A stretch of 64,000 nt of DNA from Micromonospora pattaloongensis (GTDB taxonomy: Bacteria > Actinomycetota > Actinomycetes > Mycobacteriales > Micromonosporaceae), in the NCBI RefSeq assembly GCF_900107255.1, contig NZ_FNPH01000001.1, forward strand, positions 744,001 through 808,000, in the 5' to 3' direction. The notes below the pieces were generated by a model, which was not told the DNA's origin, did not search any database, and saw only the letters and a program-made list of their open reading frames with translations. Below, piece by piece: positions 7,929-16,188 of the stretch (position 1 is its first letter; every line of letters starts with the position of its first letter). The translations under genes were made by a program, and so were the position numbers.

Positions 7929-9860
7929 ATGGCGAGAGCGCCGCGGGCCGTCGCCCCCCGAATGGCCGCCCTGATTCTCGCCGTTCTCGTGGCCGCGCTG
8001 GCGACCGTCGGCTGGCCGGCGCTGGCCGGGCCGGCGTCGGCCGCGCCGGTGCCGACGCAGGCGCCCGGCGACCTGTGCTCCACCGAGCAGTGGCAGACGG
8101 ACTTCCGCGCCTGCGTGGCGAAACTGAAGCAGGTCGCGGCCGACGAGGCGAAGTGCAAGGACGCTCCCACCCCGAGCACCCCCGATTCGGGTTTGGCAGG
8201 CTGGTTCGCGAGCCGGCCAACGACCGATCCGAGGGGTGCTGGAGCTGGCTACTACAGCATCTACGGATACGCCGGATACAGCTACTCGACCTATGACCTG
8301 GAGGACGGCTGCGCCTCCACCCTCACCAGTCCCGAATACAAGTTCACGACGACGGTGGCGAACGGCGAATTCATGATCGCCACCGCGGTGATCGGCGCGT
8401 CCAACGCCGTGCGGGAGCGCGCCTGGATGCCGCAGTCGATGTGGGGTTGGGCCGACCCGCTGGTCGAGCAGGCGACGAAGGCCGTGTACCAGAAGGTCTT
8501 CAGCGTCTTCGGCATCGTCACGCTCGGCGTGGTGGGGCTCTATCTGATCTGGCGCTCACGCCAGTCCGACATGAGCAACGCGATGACGACCGCCGGCTGG
8601 GCGCTCCTGGTGATGGTCGCGGTCACCGCGCTGGCCGCCTGGCCGGTGAAGTCGGCGAACATCGCGGACGGGGCGCTGGTGAGCACGCTCGGCGTCGTCC
8701 ACGACGCGGTGGGACCGCGGCCGGTTCAGCCTGCGCCGGGACGGTGTATCGACCCCGACCCGAACAGGTGCAAAGATCTGCGCCCTCCAGCCGTGCGGGC
8801 GAGTGACACCGCGACCGAGAGCATGCTGTACCGCAACTGGTTGCGCGGTGTGCTGGGTTCGGCCGACAGCGAGACCGCGAAGAAGTATGGCCGAGCGCTC
8901 TACGACGCCAAGTCGCTCTCCTGGGACGAGGCGCAGAAGCTGCGCCAGAATCCGGGCACGCGGGAGGCGACGATCAAGGCCAAGCAGGGGCAGTGGGGGA
9001 CGGTCGCGGCCCAGATCAAGGAAGAGGATCCGGAGGCGTACGAGTACCTCCAGGGCACGCGCGACATGGAGCGGATCGGTGCCGGCTTCATCGCGGTGCT
9101 GGCCGCGGTGCTCTTCGCGATGTTCGACCTCACCGCGTCGCTGCTGGTCCTGCTGGGCTTCCTCATCTTCCGCTGGGCGGTCATCGCCGCGCCGATCCTC
9201 GGGACGATCGGCCTGATGCGTCCCGCGAGCGCCGGCATCCGGCGGCTGGCCAACGCGGTGGTGGCGGCGCTGTTCAACATCGCCATCTTCGGCACCGGCG
9301 CCGCCATCTACCTCTTCGCCGTCGATCTGGTGATGAACACCCCGACGCTGCCCGGGTGGCTGCAGGTGGTGCTCGTCTGGCTCTGTGGGGTCGTCGGGTG
9401 GCTGCTGCTCCGCCCCTACCGCCGGATCACCCAGCTCGGCGGCAAGGACAGCACCGCCGCGGTCAGCTCCGCCGGGTCGTGGCACCGACGGTTCTTCCGG
9501 GACATGCGCGAGGCGGCGAAGCTCAACGTGGCGGAGCCGGGCGGCCCCTCGGAACCGCAGGTCGGCAGGCGGCGACAGGTCGTGGTCGAGCAGACGAACC
9601 TGCGGCCGGAGGCGCGGCTGGAGGATCCGGCGCACACGGCCGCCACCCGCCCGGACGGACGGGAACGCGCCGACGAAGCGCCGACACCGGCGGACCGCCC
9701 GTCGGCGCCGGTGCGCACCGGCGCTTCCCGGTCGCGGCGGGTGCCCCAGTGGACCGAGCCGGACGTGCCGGCCGATTCGCCGTCGTACGCCATCTACCGC
9801 CCCGACACCGGCGAGACCAGCGTCAGCCCGCCGCCCCGGATCCGCACCGAGGCCAGGTGA
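7929..9860 (+). CDS. TrbL/VirB6-like polytopic membrane protein
   Basis: 643 residues. A signal-like hydrophobic N-terminus ending ASAAP (about 12-40) is followed by an extracytoplasmic domain of about 140 residues. Transmembrane helices lie near 193-210, 220-238, 385-405, 408-430, 440-462 and 475-495, and a hydrophilic Arg/Pro-rich tail covers the last 140 residues. A multispanning core with soluble flanks next to a VirB4-like ATPase is typical of VirB6/TrbL channel subunits. The start lies one nt after the ATPase stop. The family is inferred from topology and context; no catalytic motif is expected. Confidence 0.7.
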   Translation: MARAPRAVAPRMAALILAVLVAALATVGWPALAGPASAAPVPTQAPGDLCSTEQWQTDFRACVAKLKQVAADEAKCKDAPTPSTPDSGLAGWFASRPTTDPRGAGAGYYSIYGYAGYSYSTYDLEDGCASTLTSPEYKFTTTVANGEFMIATAVIGASNAVRERAWMPQSMWGWADPLVEQATKAVYQKVFSVFGIVTLGVVGLYLIWRSRQSDMSNAMTTAGWALLVMVAVTALAAWPVKSANIADGALVSTLGVVHDAVGPRPVQPAPGRCIDPDPNRCKDLRPPAVRASDTATESMLYRNWLRGVLGSADSETAKKYGRALYDAKSLSWDEAQKLRQNPGTREATIKAKQGQWGTVAAQIKEEDPEAYEYLQGTRDMERIGAGFIAVLAAVLFAMFDLTASLLVLLGFLIFRWAVIAAPILGTIGLMRPASAGIRRLANAVVAALFNIAIFGTGAAIYLFAVDLVMNTPTLPGWLQVVLVWLCGVVGWLLLRPYRRITQLGGKDSTAAVSSAGSWHRRFFRDMREAAKLNVAEPGGPSEPQVGRRRQVVVEQTNLRPEARLEDPAHTAATRPDGRERADEAPTPADRPSAPVRTGASRSRRVPQWTEPDVPADSPSYAIYRPDTGETSVSPPPRIRTEAR

Positions 9861-9864
9861 CGCG

Positions 9865-10413
9865 ATGCGCGGCGCCGTCGGGTTTCTCGTCAAAGGGATC
9901 CTCCGATCCCGGGTCGGGATCGCGCTCGCCCTCGCGGTGATCGTGCTCGGGGTGGTCGGGCTGGCCCGCGTTCTCGCCGGCCCGAACGAGTCGTCCGGTC
10001 TGTTGACCGGGACGCCGAACGACCCCCTGGTGACGGTCACCCCGACCACCGGGGACGACGGCCTGGTCTCGGTGCCACCACCGCCGTCACCGACGGCCCG
10101 ACCGGGCACGCCGCCGCCCGAGACCGTGGCGCGATCGTTCGCGGCGGCCTGGGTCGACCACCGCGACGTCCCCGCGGCGCGGTGGCGCGACCGGCTGCGA
10201 CCGCTGTCGACGGCGGAACTGGCCGGCAAGCTCGCGGAGGTGGATCCGGTATCGGTCCCGGCGGACGAGGTGAGCGGGGAGCCCGCCCTGACGCCACTCG
10301 CCGCCGGCCTGGTGGAGGTGGCGATCGACCTCGACTCGGGAACGCTGCGGCTCCGTCTGATCGGGCCCGACGGGCGGTGGCTGGTGGACGGCGTGGACTG
10401 GGAGCGCGGATGA
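9865..10413 (+). CDS. single-pass anchored protein, VirB8/TcpC-like candidate
   Basis: 182 residues. One transmembrane segment (about 19-36) is followed by a Thr/Pro-rich linker and a C-terminal domain of about 100 residues containing ARSFAAAWVDHRDVPAARW and ending in WLVDGVDWERG. Size, single anchor and alpha-beta C-terminal domain suggest the NTF2-like fold of VirB8/TcpC scaffold proteins. This is a topology-based guess. The start is four nt after the previous gene and its stop overlaps the next ATG as ATGA. Confidence 0.55.
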   Translation: MRGAVGFLVKGILRSRVGIALALAVIVLGVVGLARVLAGPNESSGLLTGTPNDPLVTVTPTTGDDGLVSVPPPPSPTARPGTPPPETVARSFAAAWVDHRDVPAARWRDRLRPLSTAELAGKLAEVDPVSVPADEVSGEPALTPLAAGLVEVAIDLDSGTLRLRLIGPDGRWLVDGVDWERG

Positions 10414-11555
10414 CCGTGGACGGGATGCCGGGTGAGGCTGGGCGTCGACCCCGGCCGGCCCGCCGGCTGGCACTCGCGGTGGCGCTCACGGCCGCATTCG
10501 CCCTGCTCTGCTGCACCGGGGGTGCCGCCGGCATGTTCTTCGACGCCGCCGACCAGGGGGAGATCTTCGCGCTCAGCGCGTCCGACTGCGGCGAGGGCGG
10601 ACCGGTCGATGTCAACGGGCCCATGCCGTCCGTCGCGTCCTACAGCAGTTCCCAGTTGCGCAACGCCGCGGTCATCATCCGGGTCGGGGCGGACCTGAAG
10701 GTGCCGCCGCGGGGGTGGGTCATCGCGGTCGCGACGGCGATGCAGGAATCCACGTTGAACAACCTGCCGCACCTCGGCACCGAGAACGACCACGATTCGG
10801 TGGGGCTGTTCCAGCAACGGCCGAGCCAGGGGTGGGGTCGGCCGGCTCAGCTGCGGGACCCGGCGTACTCCGCGCGCAAGTTCTACCAGAAGCTGCTCAC
10901 GGTGAAGGGGTGGCAGACAATGCCGCTGACCGAGGCCGCTCAGCGTGTGCAGGTCAGCGCTTACCCGGACGCCTACGCGAAGCACGAGCCGGTCGCCACG
11001 GAGATCGTCAACCTGCTGGCGAGCGGCGCGGCCCGCTCCGTGCGCGCCGGAGAGGAGCTGCGGTGCGCCGGCGCCGGTGAGGTCGCCGCCTCGGGTTGGA
11101 CCCACCCGGTCCCCGGCTCTGTCGGCTCGGGATTCCGCACCGGCGGTCGCCCCGACCACCACGGCGTGGACATCGCCGCGCCGAAGGGGACGGTGATCCG
11201 GGCGGCCGCCGCCGGCCGGGTGCTCGTGTCGCAGTGCGATCCCGACCAGTACGGCAGGCTGAGCTGTAACGTCGATGGTTCGCCCGCGAAGCAGGGGTGC
11301 GGCTGGTTCGTCGACATCCTGCACGCGGGAAACGTGGTGACGCGATACTGCCACATGGTCGAGAAGCCGCTGGTCAACGAGGGCGACAGGGTGGCGGCCG
11401 GCCAGCAGATCGGTAAGGTCGGATCGAGTGGTAACTCCTCCGGGCCGCACCTGCATTTCGAGGTGCACCGCCGCGGTGACCGCAGCGCCGCCGGCGCGGT
11501 CGACCCCGTGCCGTTCATGCGGCAGCGGGGTGCGGCGTTCGGAAAAGCAACCTGA
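10410..11555 (+). CDS. cell-wall hydrolase: lysozyme-like domain fused to M23 peptidase
   Basis: 381 residues. An N-terminal membrane anchor (about 20-38) is followed by a lysozyme/transglycosylase-like domain (about 70-190) with AMQESTLNN and the HDSVGLFQQRPSQGWG segment. A C-terminal M23 metallopeptidase domain (about 225-375) carries HHGVDIA and GPHLHFEV, the zinc-binding H-x3-D and HxH signatures. The protein can probably cut both glycan and peptide of the wall, the role of VirB1-type hydrolases that open a path for a secretion channel. The ATG overlaps the preceding stop. A longer in-frame extension overlaps the previous gene and was rejected. Confidence 0.88.
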   Translation: MTVDGMPGEAGRRPRPARRLALAVALTAAFALLCCTGGAAGMFFDAADQGEIFALSASDCGEGGPVDVNGPMPSVASYSSSQLRNAAVIIRVGADLKVPPRGWVIAVATAMQESTLNNLPHLGTENDHDSVGLFQQRPSQGWGRPAQLRDPAYSARKFYQKLLTVKGWQTMPLTEAAQRVQVSAYPDAYAKHEPVATEIVNLLASGAARSVRAGEELRCAGAGEVAASGWTHPVPGSVGSGFRTGGRPDHHGVDIAAPKGTVIRAAAAGRVLVSQCDPDQYGRLSCNVDGSPAKQGCGWFVDILHAGNVVTRYCHMVEKPLVNEGDRVAAGQQIGKVGSSGNSSGPHLHFEVHRRGDRSAAGAVDPVPFMRQRGAAFGKAT

Positions 11556-11567
11556 ACAGGAAGACCG

Positions 11568-12173
11568 ATGAGCCGCGAGCCGTTGCCGGATCCGTTCGCC
11601 GGGCAGCCGCAGTGGGCCCCCCGGCCGCCGCGCCCGGTCGCGCCCGCGCCGGCCGGCAGCGCCGCTGAGCTGCGCGGTCGCCGGGTCATCGCCGGGCTTC
11701 CGGGGCACGGTTGGCGCGCCGATCTGCGGGCCGACGAGAAGGTGGTGCAGGGCAGCCGCAGCTACGTCCCCGTCATTCCCGAACACGAGTGGTACCGGGC
11801 GGAGGCCGAGCAGATCGAGGTGTTCGCGCCGCTGGTGCCGGCGGAGCGGATCTGGGTGGAACAACTGGGCTCGGCGAACCCCACACCGCCGCACCGCGGC
11901 GACGTGGTGTCCCGGCTGGTGTCCCTCGACGCCCCACCGCTGCGGGTTCCGGTGCCCGTCGTGGACGCCGATTCGGTGACGGGGCGGCGCGTCGTGCAGG
12001 TGGTGGAGGGGGCGGAGCGGCGCGACCTGCGGGCCGTCACGGAGGTACACACCAGCGCCGACGGCGACATCTGCGTCCGGGTCGCCGCCGAACTCGATTG
12101 GTACCGGTGGGCCTGGTCCGGCCAGCCGCCCAAAACGCTCGAGATCCCCGTGCACGAGCTATGGGTGGAGTAA
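11568..12173 (+). CDS. conserved-looking protein of unknown function at end of T4SS-like unit
   Basis: 201 residues, soluble: no signal peptide or membrane segment. A Pro-rich N-terminus (1-30) precedes a compact domain containing GLPGHGWRADLRA, VIPEHEWYRAEAEQIEVF and a Trp-rich C-terminus (LDWYRWAWSGQPPKTLEIP). I do not recognise the family. It starts 12 nt after the hydrolase stop with AGGAAG upstream, so it belongs to the same transcription unit and may be a cytosolic accessory or effector of the apparatus. It ends three nt before a convergent gene. Confidence 0.65.
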   Translation: MSREPLPDPFAGQPQWAPRPPRPVAPAPAGSAAELRGRRVIAGLPGHGWRADLRADEKVVQGSRSYVPVIPEHEWYRAEAEQIEVFAPLVPAERIWVEQLGSANPTPPHRGDVVSRLVSLDAPPLRVPVPVVDADSVTGRRVVQVVEGAERRDLRAVTEVHTSADGDICVRVAAELDWYRWAWSGQPPKTLEIPVHELWVE

Positions 12174-12176
12174 AAG

Positions 12177-12722
12177 TCATTCCCTGCGCTGCGCGCCGCA
12201 GACCCGCCAGCCGTTCTGATCAACCGCCCTGAAGGTCCAGACGTCCACAACGCTCTGGCCCGCGCCATCGATCGTGCCCGAGCGGCGAACCGTCGTAGTC
12301 ACCTCAGCCTCACCGCCGGTCCCGCTCTGGACGGTCAGCTGGCCCCACGAAAAAGTGATCGACGTGTTCAGGCGCGCCTCTTGGCGTATCACGTCTTCGC
12401 GGAACGCTTTTATGTCTTCCAGCGCCGGCTCATCACACGCGTACAGTGCAGCGTTCGTGTCGTTGCGCTCGACGAGCAGAGCGCGGAGGTAGTTGTCGAC
12501 GACGACGTCCGGGGCGCTGCGGTCCGGGGCGGTGGCGTTGTCGTACAGGGCGTAGGAGATCCCGACCCCGCCCATGCAGAGCAGCAGGACCATGCCGCCC
12601 ACGATCGCCAGCGTGAGGCGCAACCGCCGGCCGGGCGGCATCGGAGCACCGACCGGCATCGGTATCGCGGGCGGCGGTCCGGGGGTGTGCTCGGAGCGCA
12701 TGGGGGGCTGCGCCATGTCCAC
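12177..12722 (-). CDS. membrane-anchored protein with NTF2-like extracellular domain
   Basis: 181 residues from GTG at 12722; an ATG two codons on is an alternative. A Pro/Met-rich cytoplasmic head is followed by one transmembrane helix (about 35-58) and an outer domain of about 120 residues beginning VDNYLRALLVERND. The domain has a single-Cys YACDEPAL segment and ends with a Trp/Cys pair (NGWRVCGA). The same layout, including VDNFLRAVYQDRD and GWWICEV, occurs at 50375-51385, so the two are paralogous in form. Function unknown. It is read against its neighbours and has its own -10 box. Confidence 0.75.
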   Translation of the reverse strand: MDMAQPPMRSEHTPGPPPAIPMPVGAPMPPGRRLRLTLAIVGGMVLLLCMGGVGISYALYDNATAPDRSAPDVVVDNYLRALLVERNDTNAALYACDEPALEDIKAFREDVIRQEARLNTSITFSWGQLTVQSGTGGEAEVTTTVRRSGTIDGAGQSVVDVWTFRAVDQNGWRVCGAQRRE

Positions 12723-12728
12723 AAATCG

Positions 12729-12734
12729 AGCCTA
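12729..12734 (-). promoter_or_regulatory. -10 box for the gene at 12177-12722
   Basis: TAGGCT on the minus strand, six nt before the GTG at 12722, in the spacing of leaderless actinobacterial promoters. It supports GTG rather than the ATG two codons later. Confidence 0.5.
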
Positions 12735-12877
12735 TCGGCCGGTCGGGGCGCGGCCAACACCCCGCCAGACTTCAATGGGTGATTATTTGATGACTATCAG
12801 TAACGGCAGCTCAGATGCTGCTATACGCGCTGGGCGGACAACCGCTGCGCGTCCCCGACGAAGTCGGCGCGCTGGGA

Positions 12878-12883
12878 TACCGT
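12878..12883 (+). promoter_or_regulatory. candidate -10 box of the FtsK-like gene
   Basis: TACCGT fits TANNNT and would leave a leader of about 35 nt carrying GAAGG before the GTG at 12924. A local AT-rich patch (12778-12803) lies about 75 nt upstream. No convincing -35. Confidence 0.35.
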
Positions 12884-12923
12884 CTCTGTCGCAGGGGCGC
12901 CGGCCGAGGGGAAGGCGGACAGT

Positions 12924-15491
12924 GTGGCCAGCTTGACGACGCGCAGGAGCCACGCTGCCGCGCTGCACCGTCAGGCCGCGGCCGTCATCGCCGCCGCCCG
13001 CCCGGTGCTCGACCGGGCCGGCCCGCCGGCTGCCGGCCTCCCCCGGCAGCGTGACCTGGCCGGGCGGCTGCGGGCTGCCGCCGCCACCCTCACGCCGGGC
13101 TGGCTCGGTGCGCAGCTCGACGCGGCGCCGCCCGAGACACCGCTGGGCGCGTCGTTCCCGGCACGGTTCGTTCGGATCGGCACCGCGCAGCCGCTCGACG
13201 ACGCGCGCTTTCCGGCGCTGGTGCCGCTGCTCGGGGTCGGGCACCTGGCCCTGGACGCCGATGCCGGCGACTCCCGGGTGGCGGGGCTGCTCCGCGCGCT
13301 GCTGCTGCGGTTGCTCGCGGCCGCACCGGTGGGGTCCCTGCTGGTACGGGCGGTCGATGGCGCCGGCTCGGGTGTCGTCTTCGCGCCGTTCGCGCCGCTG
13401 GCGGACGCCGGCGTGCTACCGCCCCCGGTCACCGACGTCGGCGGCCTGCGTGCTGTGCTCGCCGAGGCCGAACAGTGGACGGGGCGGGTCGCGAACGCGC
13501 GGCGGGACGACCATTCCCGGACGCTGCTGTTGGTGATCGCGTCGCTGCCGGCGCAGACCGACGGCGCCGACCTCGCCCGGATCGAGGCACTCGCGCAGCA
13601 GGGCCCGGAGCGCGGGCTCCACCTCGCCGTGGCCGGCTGGCCGCCCCGGCCGGCGGACGGGTCGCCGCGTCCGCCACTGCCGCGCAGCACCACGGTCGCG
13701 GTGCGCGAGTCGTACGCGCTGGTCGGAGATCCGCCCGGCGGCTTCTTCAGCGCGCCGGCCCCGGAGCCCACCGCGACCGGGCTCAACGCCCCGGTCCTGC
13801 TCGACGCGGACCCGCCGGGAGAGCTCGTGCGGCGGGTGTGCGATGGGCTGCGCGCGGCCCTTTCGGCCGAGCCGCGGCTGCGGTTGACGGATCTGCTGCC
13901 GGCCGAGGCGGACGAGCTGTGGTCGGAGGAGTCCGCGGACGGATTGTCCACCCCCGTCGGCCACGACTCGGACACCAGCGTGACGCTTCAGTTCAACGAT
14001 CTGACGCCACACTGGATGGTCGGCGGCCGCTCCGGAGCCGGGGTCAGCGCCTTCCTCATCAACGTCCTGTACGGACTGTCGGCCCGATATGCGCCGGCAG
14101 AGCTGACGGTCTATCTCCTCGACTTCAGTGGGGGCGGAGCGTTCGCGGAGTTCGTGCCGAGCGACCGGGACCGCAGCTGGCTGCCGCAGGCACTGGCGGT
14201 CGGCGTCGAATGCGACCGGGAGTACGGTGTCGCCGTGCTGCGCGAGCTCGACGCCGAGCTGACCCGCCGGTCGGTGACGTGCAAGAAGGCGGGGGTGAGC
14301 CGCTTCGCCGAGCTCCGCGAGGAGCACCGGCTGCCCCGCATGCTGTGCGTGATCGACGAGTTCCCGGCGTTGCTCGACGGCCGCGACGCGCTCGCCGACG
14401 AGGCGGTCTCGTTGCTGGAGTCGCTGGCGCGCAGGGGACGCTCGTACGGCATCCATCTGCTGCTCGCCAGCCGGCGGCTGCGCGACGTGCCGGCGCTGCA
14501 CGGCGGGCGTGAATCGATGTTCGGGCACATCCCCGTCCGGGTCGCGCTGCCCGGTGGCGGGGATGTGCTCGAACCGGCCAACGATGCGGCGGCGGGGCTA
14601 CCGGTCGGCACGGCGGTGGTCAACACCGCGGGCGGTCTCGGCGGTCCGCGCGGGGCGACCCGCGGCCACGAACGGACCGTGCGTTTCCCCGACCCGGACG
14701 CCGACCGCGCCGCGCTGACCGCGCTGCGACACCGGGTGTGGTCGGCCCGGTCACCCGAGGCCTCGCCACCGCGCGTCTTCGCGGGGTACGCCCAGCAGTT
14801 CCTCAACGACGACCCGACGTACCGGGCCGCGCTGGCCGGGCGCAGCACCCGGCCGGCCGCGCTGATCGGGCGGACGATCGACGTGCCGCTCTCCACCGCC
14901 ACGTTCCCGCTCGACACCTCACCCGGGCGGCACCTCGCGATCCTCGGCCCGAGTCCGATCGGCGCCGACGTCCTGGAGGCGGCGGCGCGCAGCGTCGCGG
15001 CCCACCATGCGCCGCGGACGACCCGGTTCGTGATCGCCTCGCTGGTGGCCGCCGGCGACGAGCCGGCGGCGGCGCTGGCCGCGGAGTTGACGCAGCGGCA
15101 GGAGGTGGAGACCGTCGACGTGGGCGGCCTGCTCGCGGCACTCGGCGGCACCGAGCCGGGCTACCTCGTGGTCTTCGGGATGGACGCGGCCGGTCCGGGA
15201 CGGCTGCCGCCGGACACGCTGCGCAGCCTGTTGCGGGACGGTCCGGGGCGGGGATTGCACCTGCTCTCGTGGTGGCGGGGGGTGCGGCGGTTCGCCGAGG
15301 AGCTCGACGGCGACGCCCGCGAGGAGGTCGCGGGGATGGTGTTCCTCAACGTGCCCGGCGCGGACGTGTCGCTGCTGCTCGGAGCGGCGGTCGACTGGAC
15401 GCCGCGACCGAACCGCGCCCTGCTGCACGACCGGCACGCCGACCGCACCACGGTGATCGTCCCGTTCGTCCGTCCGGAGCGGGCGTCGTGA
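12924..15491 (+). CDS. FtsK/SpoIIIE-like ATPase with degenerate Walker A
   Basis: 855 residues from GTG. The N-terminus is helical and Ala-rich. A FtsK/SpoIIIE-type module covers about 350-560: GGRSGAGVSAF (about 367-377) stands where a GxxGxGK[ST] P-loop is expected, with Val374 replacing Lys; LLDFSGGGAF and Walker B CVIDEF (D478-E479) follow, then GRSYGIHLLLASRR. A second module (about 660-840) has LGPSPIGAD at the P-loop position, also without Lys. The protein may have lost ATP hydrolysis or rely on a partner. It is coupled by GTGA to a small membrane protein gene. It could be a coupling-type protein for the adjacent T4SS-like apparatus or an independent FtsK-like factor. Confidence 0.8.
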   Translation: MASLTTRRSHAAALHRQAAAVIAAARPVLDRAGPPAAGLPRQRDLAGRLRAAAATLTPGWLGAQLDAAPPETPLGASFPARFVRIGTAQPLDDARFPALVPLLGVGHLALDADAGDSRVAGLLRALLLRLLAAAPVGSLLVRAVDGAGSGVVFAPFAPLADAGVLPPPVTDVGGLRAVLAEAEQWTGRVANARRDDHSRTLLLVIASLPAQTDGADLARIEALAQQGPERGLHLAVAGWPPRPADGSPRPPLPRSTTVAVRESYALVGDPPGGFFSAPAPEPTATGLNAPVLLDADPPGELVRRVCDGLRAALSAEPRLRLTDLLPAEADELWSEESADGLSTPVGHDSDTSVTLQFNDLTPHWMVGGRSGAGVSAFLINVLYGLSARYAPAELTVYLLDFSGGGAFAEFVPSDRDRSWLPQALAVGVECDREYGVAVLRELDAELTRRSVTCKKAGVSRFAELREEHRLPRMLCVIDEFPALLDGRDALADEAVSLLESLARRGRSYGIHLLLASRRLRDVPALHGGRESMFGHIPVRVALPGGGDVLEPANDAAAGLPVGTAVVNTAGGLGGPRGATRGHERTVRFPDPDADRAALTALRHRVWSARSPEASPPRVFAGYAQQFLNDDPTYRAALAGRSTRPAALIGRTIDVPLSTATFPLDTSPGRHLAILGPSPIGADVLEAAARSVAAHHAPRTTRFVIASLVAAGDEPAAALAAELTQRQEVETVDVGGLLAALGGTEPGYLVVFGMDAAGPGRLPPDTLRSLLRDGPGRGLHLLSWWRGVRRFAEELDGDAREEVAGMVFLNVPGADVSLLLGAAVDWTPRPNRALLHDRHADRTTVIVPFVRPERAS

Positions 15492-16159
15492 CCGCGGGGC
15501 AGGAGCTCGACGCGGCCTGGCGCGACTACCTGGAGGCGGCGCAGCAGCTCGGAGCGGCGCAGCAGAGCGCGGCGGCGCAGCAGGACACGGCGGCGCAGCA
15601 GGGCGCGGCGGACGTCCCGGGCGAGCCGGCACAGGGGGCTCGGGAAGAGCTGGTCCGGGTCGACGCACGGCTGGCGCCGCAGCGGTCCCGGCTACGCGAG
15701 GCGGGCGTACCGGAGCCGATGCTGACGCCGACGCCCTCGGAGATCGCCGCCGCCGCGCAGACCATGACGGCCGGCCCGCCGGCGGTGCTCGCGGCGCTGC
15801 GGCAGGCGCGGATCACCGCCGACGCCGCGGACGCGGTGCTGATCGGCACCGCGCCGCTGCCGCCGCGGGAGGTTCCGCCGTGGCGGCGCAACCTGCTGGT
15901 GTACGGCCCGTTCGCGCTGGTCGTGCTCGTCGTCCAGCTCGGGCTCGTGATCGCCGCGGGCGGTCGGGCGCAGGCCGGCGCGCTGCTGTGCGGGCTGGCG
16001 ATGCCGGTGGCCGCGTTCGCGTTGGGTTGGCTCACCGTCGGGTTGGTGTTCCGATCCGCCCCCGCCGGGCGGGTGGACCGGACCGCGTTGCTCGGCGCGG
16101 CCGTCTGTGCCGCGCCACTGCTGGTCACGGCGGCCGCGTTGGCCTCCCGCACGACGTAG
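15488..16159 (+). CDS. membrane protein partner of the FtsK-like protein
   Basis: 223 residues. Residues 1-110 are hydrophilic and probably coiled, with a Gln/Ala-rich repeat (AAQQ units at about 17-45). Three transmembrane helices follow (about 138-158, 165-187 and 198-218). The GTG start overlaps the upstream stop as GTGA, so the two proteins are made together and probably interact. Function unknown. It is convergent with folE, separated by a 6-bp stem hairpin. Confidence 0.7.
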   Translation: MTAGQELDAAWRDYLEAAQQLGAAQQSAAAQQDTAAQQGAADVPGEPAQGAREELVRVDARLAPQRSRLREAGVPEPMLTPTPSEIAAAAQTMTAGPPAVLAALRQARITADAADAVLIGTAPLPPREVPPWRRNLLVYGPFALVVLVVQLGLVIAAGGRAQAGALLCGLAMPVAAFALGWLTVGLVFRSAPAGRVDRTALLGAAVCAAPLLVTAAALASRTT

Positions 16160-16164
16160 CGCGG

Positions 16165-16186
16165 ACGGCCTGCAACCGCGGGCCGT
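16165..16186. terminator. weak hairpin between convergent genes
   Basis: Perfect 6-bp arms ACGGCC/GGCCGT with a 10-nt loop, between the membrane protein stop and the folE stop. No T-run. Confidence 0.3.
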
Positions 16187-16188
16187 GG

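Noticed and set aside
8556-12155. Very long open frame on the minus strand (about 1200 codons)
   Set aside because: Antisense to four well-supported T4SS-like genes; composition is an Arg/Pro/His-rich shadow with no motif. High GC makes such frames common.
3715-16159. Integrative conjugative element
   Set aside because: No integrase, relaxase, replication or partition gene and no flanking direct repeat was seen, so I describe it as T4SS-like only.
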